Source: an uncultured Alphaproteobacteria bacterium (GTDB lineage: Bacteria > Pseudomonadota > Alphaproteobacteria > Rhizobiales > Ancalomicrobiaceae). Taken from it: a stretch of DNA of 11,488 nt. A model generated the notes under the pieces. The model saw nothing but the letters and a program-made list of their open reading frames with translations, was not told the DNA's origin and did not search any database. The number at the start of each line of letters is the position of its first letter. Position 1 is the stretch's first letter. This document shows, piece by piece, positions 1-6,879 of the stretch. The DNA lies in assembly GCA_937919435.1 (NCBI GenBank), contig CALFRR010000031.1, positions 1 through 11,488 on the forward strand, given 5' to 3'. A program made the position numbers and the translations under genes.

Positions 1-746
1 GGCGGGATGTCGCGGCACAGCCGCCGGGTCTCGGCGAGCGCGTGGCGCGCGCGGCCGCGCAGGTCGGCGAGCGCCGCGGCGAGCGCCGGGGTCGACCGTC
101 CGGCGAGGATGTCGCCGCGGTCCACCCCGTGCCGGTCGAGCAGGTCCTCCGGCAGGAAGATCTGGCCGCGCGAGGCGTGGAACGGGAAGGCCCGCAAGAG
201 CCCGGTCAGCGCCCAGGCGAGCCCCGACCAGCCGGCGACCTCCGCTCCGCCGGGATCCCGCCCGTCCGCCAGGATCAGACTGCCGAGCCGGATCAGCGAC
301 GAAGCGGTGTCGCCGCAATACCCCTCGAGATCGTCCATGCTCGGCATCGGATCGTCGTAGAGATCGAAGATCCGCGCTTCGATCAGCCGCTCGAAGGCCG
401 AGACCGGCAGCGAGAAGCGGCGGATCGTGTCGAGCAGCGCACAGGCGATCGGATGGGCATCGCCCTCCCCGGCCCGTTCGCCGTTCAGCATGTCGATCCA
501 CCAACGCGCCCGGACCTCGCCCGGCAGCGGATCGGAGACCACGTCGCGGATCCGTGCGATCTCCGCGGAGAAGGCCCAGAGGGCGTGCAGATGCGGCCGA
601 TGCCGCTCCGGCGCGTAGAGCGCGGCGAGCCAGCGGTCCTTGTCGAGCCGTTCGGTGCGCGCGCCCGCCTCGCGATAGGCGGCGGCGAGGCGCACGTCGT
701 CGGTCGTCTCGGGGATCGTGTCGATGATCGTCATGGCTTGCGACAT
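1..746 (-). CDS. Squalene/phytoene synthase-family protein, NDUFAF6-like (3' end outside window)
   Basis: About 248 residues are visible and the reading frame continues past the left edge, so the C-terminus is missing. Counting from the second Met (734), residues 51-79 contain ALWAFSAEIARIRD followed by PLPGEVRARWW. This is the signature of the alphaproteobacterial squalene/phytoene synthase-fold group related to mitochondrial NDUFAF6. The aspartate-rich DxxxD pairs of true prenyl synthases are degenerate: the second helix reads YCGDTASSLIRLGS. I therefore infer a role in respiratory complex assembly rather than carotenoid or hopanoid synthesis, but this is not proven. Two in-frame ATGs, at 746 and 734, have no clear Shine-Dalgarno sequence, so the start is uncertain. 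The gene follows the Mth938-like gene by about 107 nt. A possible extended -10 element in that gap suggests it can also be transcribed separately. Confidence 0.85.
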   Translation of the reverse strand, partial: MSQAMTIIDTIPETTDDVRLAAAYREAGARTERLDKDRWLAALYAPERHRPHLHALWAFSAEIARIRDVVSDPLPGEVRARWWIDMLNGERAGEGDAHPIACALLDTIRRFSLPVSAFERLIEARIFDLYDDPMPSMDDLEGYCGDTASSLIRLGSLILADGRDPGGAEVAGWSGLAWALTGLLRAFPFHASRGQIFLPEDLLDRHGVDRGDILAGRSTPALAAALADLRGRARHALAETRRLCRDIP

Positions 747-784
747 GGGGCGCGGCGGGTCTCGGTCAACCACCCGGGGCACGG

Positions 785-793
785 ATCATACCA
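785..793 (-). promoter_or_regulatory. Possible extended -10 promoter for the squalene/phytoene synthase-family gene
   Basis: On the minus strand the sequence reads TGGTATGAT: a TGn extension followed by TATGAT, which matches TATAAT at 5 of 6 positions. There is no convincing -35 hexamer at 16-18 nt. It would start transcription about 30 nt before the ATG at 746. This is a motif match only. Confidence 0.3.
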
Positions 794-817
794 ACGACGG
801 GGATCGGTCGACGCTCC

Positions 818-834
818 GCCCGGAGACGCCGGGC
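818..834 (-). other. Small intergenic stem-loop
   Basis: Six perfect pairs (GCCCGG with CCGGGC) close a 5-nt loop between the Mth938-like gene and the squalene/phytoene synthase-family gene. No T-tract follows on the minus strand. It could slow or partly terminate transcription, or it could be chance in GC-rich DNA. Confidence 0.25.
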
Positions 835-853
835 CCCGGGAGAAGCCACCGTC

Positions 854-1240
854 TCAGTCGACCGCCAGCAGGCCCGCCGCCACCCGGCGCCCCTCGCCGA
901 GCAGCAGGTTCCAGGTGCGGATCGCCGCACCGGTCGACATCACCTCGACCCGGACCGCCGCGTCGCGCAGCCGCCAGACCAGCGCTTCGCCGATCGGTTC
1001 GAGATCGGTCCCGGTCCCCAGGATCAGCATGTCGATCTTCGCGGCCTCGGCGAACACGCGGTCGAGCGCCGTCACGTCGATCTCGGCCGGCACCCGCGGC
1101 GCCCAGGCCCAGGTGCCGGAGGGCAGACAGAGCAGCGAACCGCGATGGCTCATGTCGCCGAACCGGAAGCCGCCACGGCCGTAGCCGTCGATCGGCTTGC
1201 ACTCCGGCAGATGCCGCTCGTCGCGTTCGCTCTCCGGCAT
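854..1240 (-). CDS. Mth938-like domain protein (DUF498/DUF598 family), NDUFAF3 homologue
   Basis: A 128-residue protein covering the whole small Mth938 fold. Family marks are visible: GYGRGGFRFG (19-28), the turn LILGTG (72-77), and near the C-terminus MSTGAAIRTWNLL (101-113) followed by EGRRVAAGLLAV. No signal peptide or membrane segment is seen. The reading frame is open upstream to 1351, but that part overlaps secF and is Arg/Ala/Pro-rich. The ATG at 1240 is preceded by GGGGGAGG and lies 25 nt after the secF stop, so it is the better start. The eukaryotic relative NDUFAF3 helps assemble respiratory complex I. The biochemical role of the bacterial protein is not established. Its place directly behind secF suggests co-expression with the translocon genes. 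Confidence 0.87.
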   Translation of the reverse strand: MPESERDERHLPECKPIDGYGRGGFRFGDMSHRGSLLCLPSGTWAWAPRVPAEIDVTALDRVFAEAAKIDMLILGTGTDLEPIGEALVWRLRDAAVRVEVMSTGAAIRTWNLLLGEGRRVAAGLLAVD

Positions 1241-1265
1241 CGCCTCCCCCGGGTCTCGTGCCGTC

Positions 1266-2249
1266 TCAGACGGTGGCGCCGGCCGGACGGCCGGGCTTGC
1301 CGCTCTTGCCGGCCTTGTCGCCGGTCTCGTCGGCTCCCGACGACGGAGCACCGCCGCCGGTCCTCAGCCTGAGGAAGATCAGCAGCGGCGCCGAGATGAC
1401 GATCGACGAATAGGTGCCGATGACGATGCCGCAGAGCATCGCGAAGTTGAAGCCGCGCAGCGCCTCGCCACCGAACACCAGCAGCGCCCCGACCGCCAGG
1501 ATCGTCGTGGTCGACGTCCGGATGGTCCGGGTCAGGGTCTGGTTGATCGCCCCGTCGATCAGCTCCGGAAGTGGCATCTTCTTGTACTTACGGAGATTTT
1601 CGCGGATTCGATCGTAGATGACGACGGTGTCGTTGAGGCTGTAGCCGACGATCGTCAGGATCGCCGCGATCGCCGTCAGATCGAAGCTGATCTGGGTCGC
1701 CGACAGGAGCCCGAGGGTCAGCACGATGTCGTGGATCGTCGTCAGCACCGCACCGACGGCGAACTGCCATTCGAAGCGGAACCACAGATAGACCAGCACC
1801 AGCAGCAGCGACACGACCACCGCGATCGTTCCGTCGCGCCGGAGGTCGGCGGAGACGCGCGGTCCCACCACCTCGACCCGGCGGTAGTCGTAGGCGTCGC
1901 CGAGCGTCGCCCGAACCTTCGACACCGCCGCCTGTTGGGCGAGTTCGCCGCCCGGCTGCTCCTGCAGACGGATCAGCACGTCGTCCGGCTGGCCGAAGCC
2001 CTGCACCTGGACTTCGCCGAGACCGATCGACGACAGGCTGGAACGGATCTCGTGGAGGTTGGCGGGCGACACGTGCGACCGGACCTCGATCACCGTACCG
2101 CCGGCGAAGTCGATGCCGTAGTTGAGGCCGAAGATCGCCATCACCAGGAACGAAGCCGCCACCAGTACCATCGAGATGGGGAAGGTGACGAACCGCGCCC
2201 CCATGAAGGGGATCTTGGTGTCTTCGGGAATGAGCTTGATGAGCCGCAT
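1266..2249 (-). CDS. secF: Protein translocase subunit SecF
   Basis: A 327-residue membrane protein of normal SecF length. It pairs with SecD to form the proton-motive-force-driven accessory complex that pulls substrates through SecYEG into the periplasm. TM1 spans roughly residues 22-42 and is followed by the family motif GIDFAGG (45-51). A short periplasmic domain covers about 55-135. Five more membrane segments lie between about 140 and 294. They include VGYSLNDTVVIYDRIREN (201-218), the conserved region of the fourth helix. The C-terminal 30 residues are a hydrophilic Gly/Lys/Pro tail. The start has GAGG with a 6-nt spacer. The gene lies 62 nt after secD in the same orientation. Alphaproteobacteria usually keep SecD and SecF as separate proteins, as here, while some other bacteria fuse them. 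Confidence 0.97.
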   Translation of the reverse strand: MRLIKLIPEDTKIPFMGARFVTFPISMVLVAASFLVMAIFGLNYGIDFAGGTVIEVRSHVSPANLHEIRSSLSSIGLGEVQVQGFGQPDDVLIRLQEQPGGELAQQAAVSKVRATLGDAYDYRRVEVVGPRVSADLRRDGTIAVVVSLLLVLVYLWFRFEWQFAVGAVLTTIHDIVLTLGLLSATQISFDLTAIAAILTIVGYSLNDTVVIYDRIRENLRKYKKMPLPELIDGAINQTLTRTIRTSTTTILAVGALLVFGGEALRGFNFAMLCGIVIGTYSSIVISAPLLIFLRLRTGGGAPSSGADETGDKAGKSGKPGRPAGATV

Positions 2250-2311
2250 CTCTCACCTCGGAAAGGAACCGTCGGACGCACGCCCGGAAGGGCGCGCGGG
2301 CGAGGACGGGA

Positions 2312-3910
2312 TCAGATCGGAATTCGGGTCGGACGGAACCGCCGGAGCCACAGCACCACCATCAGCCGCGACACGGTGACGGCGGTGAACAGGGTCGTCA
2401 GGATGCCGACGCCGAGCGTGACGGCGAAGCCCTTGATCGGCCCGGAGCCGAGCAGGAACATCACCACCGCCGCGATCAGGGTGGTGAGGTTGGAATCGAC
2501 GATCGTCCCCATCGCCCGCGAGAAGCCCGCGTCGATCGAGGCGACCGCCGACCGGCCGAGCTTCTGCTCCTCGCGGATGCGCTCGTAGATCAGCACGTTG
2601 GCGTCGACCGCCATGCCGATCGTCAGCACGATGCCGGCGATGCCGGGCAGCGTCAGCGTCGCCTGCAGGAACGACAGGATGGCGAGCAGCATGGCGATGT
2701 TCAGCACCACCGCCACGTCGGCGAAGATGCCGAGCAGACCGTAGTTGCCGATCATGTAGAGCACCACCAGCACCGTGCCGACCACCGCGGCGAGCTTGCC
2801 GGCGGCGATCGAATCGGCGCCGAGGCCGGGGCCGACGGTGCGCTCTTCGACGATCGTCAGGTCGGCCGGCAGCGCACCCGCCCGGAGCAGCAGCGCGAGG
2901 TCGTTGGCCGACTGGACGGTGAAGTTGCCGGAGATCTGACCGGACCCGCCGAGGATCGGCATGTTGATCCGCGGATAGGTGATGACGTCCTTGTCGAGCA
3001 CCACCGCGAAGGGACGGCCGACGTTCTCCTGGGTGATCTGACCGAACTTCTGCGCACCGGAGGTGTTGAAGCGGAAGTTGACCACCGCCTGGCTGGTCTG
3101 GTCGTAGGCGGCCTGCGCGTCGACCAGTTCTTCGCCGGTCAGCATCGCGCGCTTCTGCATCAGGATCGGGATCGGCGGATCGTCGCGGGTATAGAGCAGA
3201 TCCTGGTCGGCGCCGCGCTCCGTGGCCATCGCCTGCGGTCCGACCGCGTCGACGAGGTGGAAGGTCAGCCGCGCGGTCTGGCGCAGCAGATCCTTCAACC
3301 GCTCGATGTCCTGGAGACCCGGCACCTGGACCAGCAGGCGGGTGCCGCCCTGGCGGGCGATCACCGGCTCGGTGGTGCCGAGCTGATCGACGCGGCGGCG
3401 CACCACTTCCATCGACTGTTCGACGACGCGCCGGGTGCGGTAGTCGAGGCCGGGCGCGGTCAGCGACAGGCGGAACAGTCCGTTCTCGCCGCGCACCACC
3501 TCGACGTCGACCACCCGGGTGGTCGAGAACACCGCATCCGACAGCGACTGCGGGATGGTGGCGAGCTTCTGCGCCGCCTTCTCCACCTGCGCCTGATCGG
3601 TGATCCGGACCTGGACCGTGGTGCCCTGGATGCCGATGCCGGTGTAGCCGATGCGATCCTCGCGCAGCACCCGGCGGACGTCGTCGCGCAGCACCTCGAG
3701 GCGCTCCTTGACCATCGCCTGGGTGTCGACCTCGAGCATCAGATGGGCGCCGCCCTGCAGGTCGAGACCGAGCGTCAGCTGGCGGGTCGGAAACCAGCCG
3801 GGCAGTTTCGCGAGCGTTCCCCGATCGAGGAAGTTCGGGATGAGGAACACGATCGAAGCGGCGATCGACGCGACGATCAGCCAGATCTTCCAGCGCGCGA
3901 AATGGAGCAT
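2312..3910 (-). CDS. secD: Protein translocase subunit SecD
   Basis: A 532-residue protein with complete SecD architecture. An N-terminal membrane segment (about 8-26) is followed by GLDLQGGAHLMLEVD (48-62), then the periplasmic P1 head with its two subdomains (about 65-355). LRAGALPA (342-349) sits just before the membrane block of five helices (about 370-525). The conserved helix reads GMAVDANVLIYERIREE (432-448) and is the counterpart of the SecF motif. It uses the proton gradient to complete export after SecA. The start ATG has GAGG with a 4-nt spacer. It lies 88 nt downstream of yajC, and that gap carries a strong palindrome. Nothing is truncated or missing. Confidence 0.97.
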   Translation of the reverse strand: MLHFARWKIWLIVASIAASIVFLIPNFLDRGTLAKLPGWFPTRQLTLGLDLQGGAHLMLEVDTQAMVKERLEVLRDDVRRVLREDRIGYTGIGIQGTTVQVRITDQAQVEKAAQKLATIPQSLSDAVFSTTRVVDVEVVRGENGLFRLSLTAPGLDYRTRRVVEQSMEVVRRRVDQLGTTEPVIARQGGTRLLVQVPGLQDIERLKDLLRQTARLTFHLVDAVGPQAMATERGADQDLLYTRDDPPIPILMQKRAMLTGEELVDAQAAYDQTSQAVVNFRFNTSGAQKFGQITQENVGRPFAVVLDKDVITYPRINMPILGGSGQISGNFTVQSANDLALLLRAGALPADLTIVEERTVGPGLGADSIAAGKLAAVVGTVLVVLYMIGNYGLLGIFADVAVVLNIAMLLAILSFLQATLTLPGIAGIVLTIGMAVDANVLIYERIREEQKLGRSAVASIDAGFSRAMGTIVDSNLTTLIAAVVMFLLGSGPIKGFAVTLGVGILTTLFTAVTVSRLMVVLWLRRFRPTRIPI

Positions 3911-3930
3911 CGGACCTCGTCCTGGATGAC

Positions 3931-3952
3931 CGGGACGCCCGCGGGCGTCCCG
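3931..3952. repeat. Perfect 22-bp palindrome between yajC and secD
   Basis: The sequence is a gap-free inverted repeat: CGGGACGCCCG followed at once by its exact reverse complement. In the yajC-secD transcript it would fold into a GC-rich hairpin 20 nt before the secD ATG. No T-tract follows, so it is not a classic terminator. It could protect the mRNA, stall readthrough, or bind a dimeric protein. A smaller stem (CGCCC/GGGCG, 2281-2294) lies in the secD-secF gap. Confidence 0.6.
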
Positions 3953-3998
3953 TGGAAGCGACGTGTCGTGCCGGGGCGGAAGACTCCGCCGGCCCGGC

Positions 3999-4352
3999 TC
4001 ACTCGTTGGCGGCTTCCGGCTTGGCCTTGGCCGGCTCGCTCTTCGAGCGGATCTCGCCGACGGTCGAACGCATCACCCGGATCTTGACGCCCTCGGCGAT
4101 CTCGACCTCGAGTTCGGTGTCGCTCACCACCTTCACCACCTTGGCGATGATGCCGCCGGAGGTGACGACGACGTCGCCGCGGCGCAGGTTCTTCACCATC
4201 TCCTCGTGCGCCTTCTGGCGCTGGCGCTGCGGCCGGATGATCATCACCCACATGATGATCAGGATGAAGGCGAAGGGCATCAGCGACATGAAGATGTCAC
4301 CGGCGCCGCCGGCGCCACCCAGACTCTGCGCGTAGGCGGGGGTCACGAACAT
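3999..4352 (-). CDS. yajC: Preprotein translocase subunit YajC
   Basis: A 117-residue single-span inner-membrane protein, the small partner of SecDF. A short Ala/Gly-rich N-terminus leads into one membrane helix (about 21-39), then the basic stretch RPQRQRQK (40-47). The cytoplasmic domain carries the family signature RRGDVVVTSGGI (57-68) and continues to a Lys/Glu/Ala tail. The start is set by GAGGAG with a 6-nt spacer. It is the first gene of the operon yajC-secD-secF-Mth938-like-synthase family, with a promoter match about 100 nt upstream. Confidence 0.96.
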   Translation of the reverse strand: MFVTPAYAQSLGGAGGAGDIFMSLMPFAFILIIMWVMIIRPQRQRQKAHEEMVKNLRRGDVVVTSGGIIAKVVKVVSDTELEVEIAEGVKIRVMRSTVGEIRSKSEPAKAKPEAANE

Positions 4353-4381
4353 CGAAAACTCCTCGGTTCAGAGGGGCGCGG

Positions 4382-4438
4382 GGAGGACATCCTCCGTCCG
4401 GGCACGGCATCGTGGACGCCGGACGGGAGACCCGTCCG
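4382..4438 (-). other. Hairpins in the yajC leader
   Basis: Two inverted repeats lie between the predicted yajC transcription start and its ATG. CGGACGGG/CCCGTCCG (4420-4438) has 8 perfect pairs and a 3-nt loop. GGAGGA/TCCTCC (4382-4395) has 2 nt between its arms and contains Shine-Dalgarno-like bases about 30 nt before the real ribosome site. They might tune expression of the operon. No known riboswitch is recognised. Confidence 0.4.
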
Positions 4439-4451
4439 CGTGTGGCCGCGG

Positions 4452-4479
4452 ACTATAGCGGTCGCGCCGATCTTTGCAA
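4452..4479 (-). promoter_or_regulatory. Probable sigma-70-type promoter of the yajC-secDF operon
   Basis: On the minus strand, TTGCAA (4474-4479) and TATAGT (4452-4457) are 16 nt apart. TATAGT matches the -10 consensus at 5 of 6 positions. Transcription would begin near 4445, leaving a leader of roughly 93 nt. This A/T-containing patch stands out in the otherwise GC-rich 252-nt gap between the divergent genes. Confidence 0.6.
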
Positions 4480-4590
4480 CGCGACAGCCGGCGCACGTCG
4501 TCACGGGCACTTCGTCGGCCGCGAACCGGTGTCCCGCTGCGCCATCTTCCCTTCCCCTCCCCCCTCGCCTAACCTCGCGCCGCCCCGATC

Positions 4591-4596
4591 GAGGAG
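4591..4596 (+). promoter_or_regulatory. Ribosome binding site that decides the TTG start of the DUF815 ATPase
   Basis: GAGGAG lies 8 nt before a TTG at 4605. The reading frame is open far upstream and overlaps the yajC region, so this site and the match to family length set the start. Confidence 0.7.
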
Positions 4597-4604
4597 AAAC
4601 CGGT

Positions 4605-5495
4605 TTGTCCGCATCCGCCCCCGCCGACCTCGCCGCCCTCGCCACCGAGCTGGCTCGGATCGCCGATCTGCTCGCCCGCGCCGTGCCGGCCCCGCCGAAG
4701 CCGACCGACTTCGGAGCCGCCGACGCGTTCGTCTGGCTGCCCCGCGAGGGCCGCGCCCAGCCGGTGGCGCGGGTCAACCGGGTGGATCTGGCGTTGCTGC
4801 GCGGCATCGACCTCGTCCGCGATCAACTCCTCGGCAACACCGAGCGTTTCGCCCGCGGCCTGCCGGCCAACAACGCCCTGCTCTGGGGGGCGCGCGGCAT
4901 GGGCAAGTCGTCGCTGGTCAAGGCGGCGCATGCGAGCGTCAACGCGATGCTCGCCGCCGAGGGGCTGCCGCCGCTGAAGCTGGTCGAGATCCACCGCGAG
5001 GACATCGAGAGCCTGCCGACCCTGCTCGGCCTCGTCGCGGCGAGCCCGTCGCGCTTCCTGGTGTTCTGCGACGACCTCTCCTTCGACGCCGGCGACACCT
5101 CCTACAAGTCGCTGAAGGCGGTGCTGGAAGGCGGCATCGAGGGCCGTCCGGGCAACGTCCTCTTCTACGCCACGTCGAACCGCCGGCACCTGATGCCCCG
5201 CGACATGATCGACAACGAGCGCTCGACCGCGATCAATCCGCACGAATCGACCGAGGAGAAGGTGTCGCTGTCCGACCGCTTCGGCCTCTGGCTCGGCTTC
5301 CACAAGTGCGATCAGGACGACTATCTCGCCATGGTGCGCGGCTACGTCGCCCATCTCGGCCTGACCATCGCCGACGCCGACCTGGTGCGCGAGTCCCTGG
5401 AATGGGCGACCACCCGCGGGTCGCGTTCCGGCCGTACCGCCTGGCAGTACGTCCAGGACCTCGCCGGACGCCTCGGCCGCCGCCTCGATCCCTGA
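4605..5495 (+). CDS. DUF815-family P-loop ATPase (AAA+-like)
   Basis: 296 residues from a TTG start. Walker A is GARGMGKSS (95-103), with the catalytic Lys at 101. Walker B is FLVFCDD (151-157). ATSNRRHLMPRD (189-200) is the sensor-like motif typical of DUF815. LSDRFGLWLGF (222-232) supplies the conserved arginine after the ATP site. The N-terminal 90 residues are an Ala/Leu-rich helical region. The length fits the family. DUF815 proteins are uncharacterised ATPases related to AAA+ and DnaA-like proteins, so substrate and partner are unknown. The gene is divergent from yajC, has its own hairpin right after the stop, and is 145 nt upstream of the DinB-family gene. The frame is open upstream to 3963, but that part is antisense to yajC and has no family match. 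Confidence 0.9.
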   Translation: MSASAPADLAALATELARIADLLARAVPAPPKPTDFGAADAFVWLPREGRAQPVARVNRVDLALLRGIDLVRDQLLGNTERFARGLPANNALLWGARGMGKSSLVKAAHASVNAMLAAEGLPPLKLVEIHREDIESLPTLLGLVAASPSRFLVFCDDLSFDAGDTSYKSLKAVLEGGIEGRPGNVLFYATSNRRHLMPRDMIDNERSTAINPHESTEEKVSLSDRFGLWLGFHKCDQDDYLAMVRGYVAHLGLTIADADLVRESLEWATTRGSRSGRTAWQYVQDLAGRLGRRLDP

Positions 5496-5519
5496 GCGGT
5501 CGCCGGCGGCGACGCGCTC
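5494..5519 (+). terminator. Possible terminator after the DUF815 ATPase gene
   Basis: The hairpin begins inside the TGA stop codon. GAGCG pairs with CGCTC, then after a 1-nt bulge GTCGCC pairs with GGCGAC around a GGC loop, giving 11 pairs. Only TCTC follows, so the T-tract is poor. Termination may be partial or Rho-assisted. Confidence 0.4.
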
Positions 5520-5551
5520 TCGCCGAGACTCGTGCGGAGGTGTTAGTGTGG

Positions 5552-5632
5552 CCCTTCCCTCCGCACTTCCGCCGGAGGACGGTCGGACATCCTCCGGCCG
5601 GGCGGAAGGCGACGCCCCTCCGGAGGGAAGGG
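5552..5632 (+). other. Long structured leader upstream of the DinB-family gene
   Basis: An outer 12-bp perfect inverted repeat (CCCTTCCCTCCG at 5552-5563 with its complement at 5621-5632) encloses an inner 9-bp perfect stem (5571-5579 with 5590-5598) and a 10-nt loop. The right outer arm runs into the first two bases of the ribosome site GGAGG (5631-5635). Pairing could therefore affect translation of the downstream gene. It could also act as a terminator-like barrier for the upstream gene. Confidence 0.5.
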
Positions 5633-5640
5633 AGGACGAG

Positions 5641-6183
5641 ATGCGGATCGAGCTCTTCCGGCTGATGGCCGACTACAACAGGTGGATGAACCGCAACCTC
5701 TACGACTGCGCGGTCGAACTCACCGCGGAGGAACTCGAGCGCGACCGTGGAGCGTTCTTCGGTTCGATCTCTGGCACCCTCGAGCATCTGGTGGTCACTG
5801 ATCTGCTCTGGCTGAAGCGCTTCCGGCTGCACCCGACCGGCGCACCGCTCGCCGTCCTCGACGCGGTCGAGGCCCCGAAGACCCTCGACGAGACGATGTT
5901 CGCGGACTTCGCCGAGATGCGGGCACGGCGCCAGGAACTCGACGATCTGATCGTCGCCTGGATCGGCGGGCTCGGCGACGACGACCTCGCCGGCGATCTC
6001 ACCTATCGGCGGATGAACGGCGACACCCACGCCAAGGCCTATGCCCCGACCCTTCTCCACTTCTTCAATCACCAGACCCACCACCGCGGCCAGGTGACCA
6101 CGCTGCTGTTCCAGGCGGGCGTCGATCCCGGCGTCACCGATCTGGTGGTCCGCGTCCCCGAAGCGCCCCACGTCCACGCCTGA
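5641..6183 (+). CDS. DinB-family four-helix-bundle protein
   Basis: 180 residues. The fold is recognised from the metal triad: His49 in GTLEHL, and His144 and His148 in NHQTHHRGQ (143-151), the C-terminal mark of the DinB/YfiT-like superfamily. The N-terminus MRIELFRLMADYNRWMN is the usual first helix, with the aromatic/Asn pattern YNRWMN. Members bind a divalent metal. Some are thiol-dependent S-transferases, but most are uncharacterised, so the substrate is unknown here. Despite its name, the family is not the DNA polymerase also called DinB. The ATG at 5641 has GGAGG with a 5-nt spacer. A GTG at 5548 is in frame, but its extension is low-complexity and lies over the hairpin, so I reject it. 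The gene is 50 nt before ruvX, and the two may be co-transcribed. Confidence 0.88.
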   Translation: MRIELFRLMADYNRWMNRNLYDCAVELTAEELERDRGAFFGSISGTLEHLVVTDLLWLKRFRLHPTGAPLAVLDAVEAPKTLDETMFADFAEMRARRQELDDLIVAWIGGLGDDDLAGDLTYRRMNGDTHAKAYAPTLLHFFNHQTHHRGQVTTLLFQAGVDPGVTDLVVRVPEAPHVHA

Positions 6184-6233
6184 CCCGGGCCGGCGGCCTC
6201 CGCCGCCCGCTCCACACCGAAACGAGACTCCTC

Positions 6234-6755
6234 TTGGCCGCTCCCGATCCGACACTGCCGCTCACCGAACTCGCATTGCGCCTGCCCAGGACCGGCCGGC
6301 TGCTCGGCCTCGACCTCGGCACCAAGACCATCGGTCTGGCGCTGTCCGACCTCGGCCGCCGCATCGCCACGCCGATGGAGACGATCCGGCGGAAGAAGTT
6401 CACCCTCGACGTCGCCGAACTGCTGGCGATCGCAGGCAAGCACGAGGTCGTCGCACTGGTGATCGGCCTGCCGCTCGACATGGACGGCAGCGCCGGCCCG
6501 CGCGTCCAGGCGACCCGCTCCTTCGTGCGCTCGCTGCGGCCGCTGACCGATCTGCCGATCACCCTGTGGGACGAGCGGCTGTCGACGGTGGCCGTGACCC
6601 GCACCCTGCTCGAGGCCGACGCCTCCCGCGCCCGCCGGGCCGAGGTGGTCGACAAGATGGCCGCCGGCTTCATCCTGCAGGGCGCTTTGGACCGCCTGCA
6701 GGGCCTCGCCCGCGCCGCCGCGGAAGCCGTAGCCGGCCCGGACCGCCCGGCCTGA
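6234..6755 (+). CDS. ruvX: RuvX/YqgF-type Holliday junction resolvase homologue
   Basis: 173 residues with an RNase H-like fold. The first motif is GLDLGTKTIGLALSD (25-39), with catalytic Asp27. The next is GLPLDMDGS (78-86), then WDERLST (112-118), with an acidic residue on the strand end. The last is VVDKMAAGFIL (138-148), which supplies Asp140. The family is essential or important in many bacteria and is linked to Holliday junction cleavage and 16S rRNA 5'-end processing. Which activity dominates varies and cannot be told here. The start is a TTG with a weak upstream purine stretch. No better start exists before the first motif, and the resulting N-terminus has a normal length. It is the third gene of the plus-strand series. 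Confidence 0.93.
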   Translation: MAAPDPTLPLTELALRLPRTGRLLGLDLGTKTIGLALSDLGRRIATPMETIRRKKFTLDVAELLAIAGKHEVVALVIGLPLDMDGSAGPRVQATRSFVRSLRPLTDLPITLWDERLSTVAVTRTLLEADASRARRAEVVDKMAAGFILQGALDRLQGLARAAAEAVAGPDRPA

Positions 6756-6790
6756 TCCCGGCCCACCCGCGCGACCTCTGCCGCCCGCCC

Positions 6791-6817
6791 GGGGAGAACC
6801 GCCGGTTCGTCCTCCCC
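6791..6817 (+). terminator. Possible terminator after ruvX
   Basis: GGGGA/TCCCC and GAACC/GGTTC form a two-part stem with a 4-nt bulge and a GCC loop, 35 nt after the ruvX stop. A pyrimidine-rich run follows (mostly C), so it is a weak candidate. Confidence 0.3.
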
Positions 6818-6843
6818 CCTCCCGTCACCGGCGATACTGCGGC

Positions 6844-6863
6844 CCGGGGCACTCCAGCCCCGG
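6844..6863 (+). other. Stem-loop just upstream of the GH19 gene
   Basis: CCGGGGC pairs with GCCCCGG (7 bp, 6-nt loop ACTCCA), ending 5 nt before the GGAGA ribosome site. It may belong to termination after ruvX or to the leader of the next gene. Confidence 0.35.
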
Positions 6864-6879
6864 CAACCGGAGAACCGCC

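Noticed and set aside
1197..2588. A 463-codon plus-strand frame antisense to secF and the end of secD
   Set aside because: The genuine SecF and SecD proteins are on the other strand with all motifs. The plus-strand product is Arg/Asp/His-rich low-complexity sequence.
3963..4604. Upstream extension of the DUF815 ATPase frame
   Set aside because: It runs antisense through yajC and its promoter. The TTG at 4605 with GAGGAG matches the family length.
5548..5640. GTG start giving the DinB-family protein 31 extra residues
   Set aside because: The extension is Pro/Gly/Glu-rich and encoded by the inverted-repeat leader. The ATG at 5641 has GGAGG and begins with the usual first helix.
5641..6183. 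DinB-family gene as DNA polymerase IV
   Set aside because: The protein is a 180-residue metal-binding helical bundle with HxxxH. It has none of the Y-family polymerase motifs or length.
6793..6879. Direct repeat GGAGAACCGCC at 6793-6803 and 6869-6879
   Set aside because: The second copy is the GH19 ribosome site and spacer. The first has no start codon after it. Eleven bases of GC-rich sequence can recur by chance, and I saw no wider duplication.
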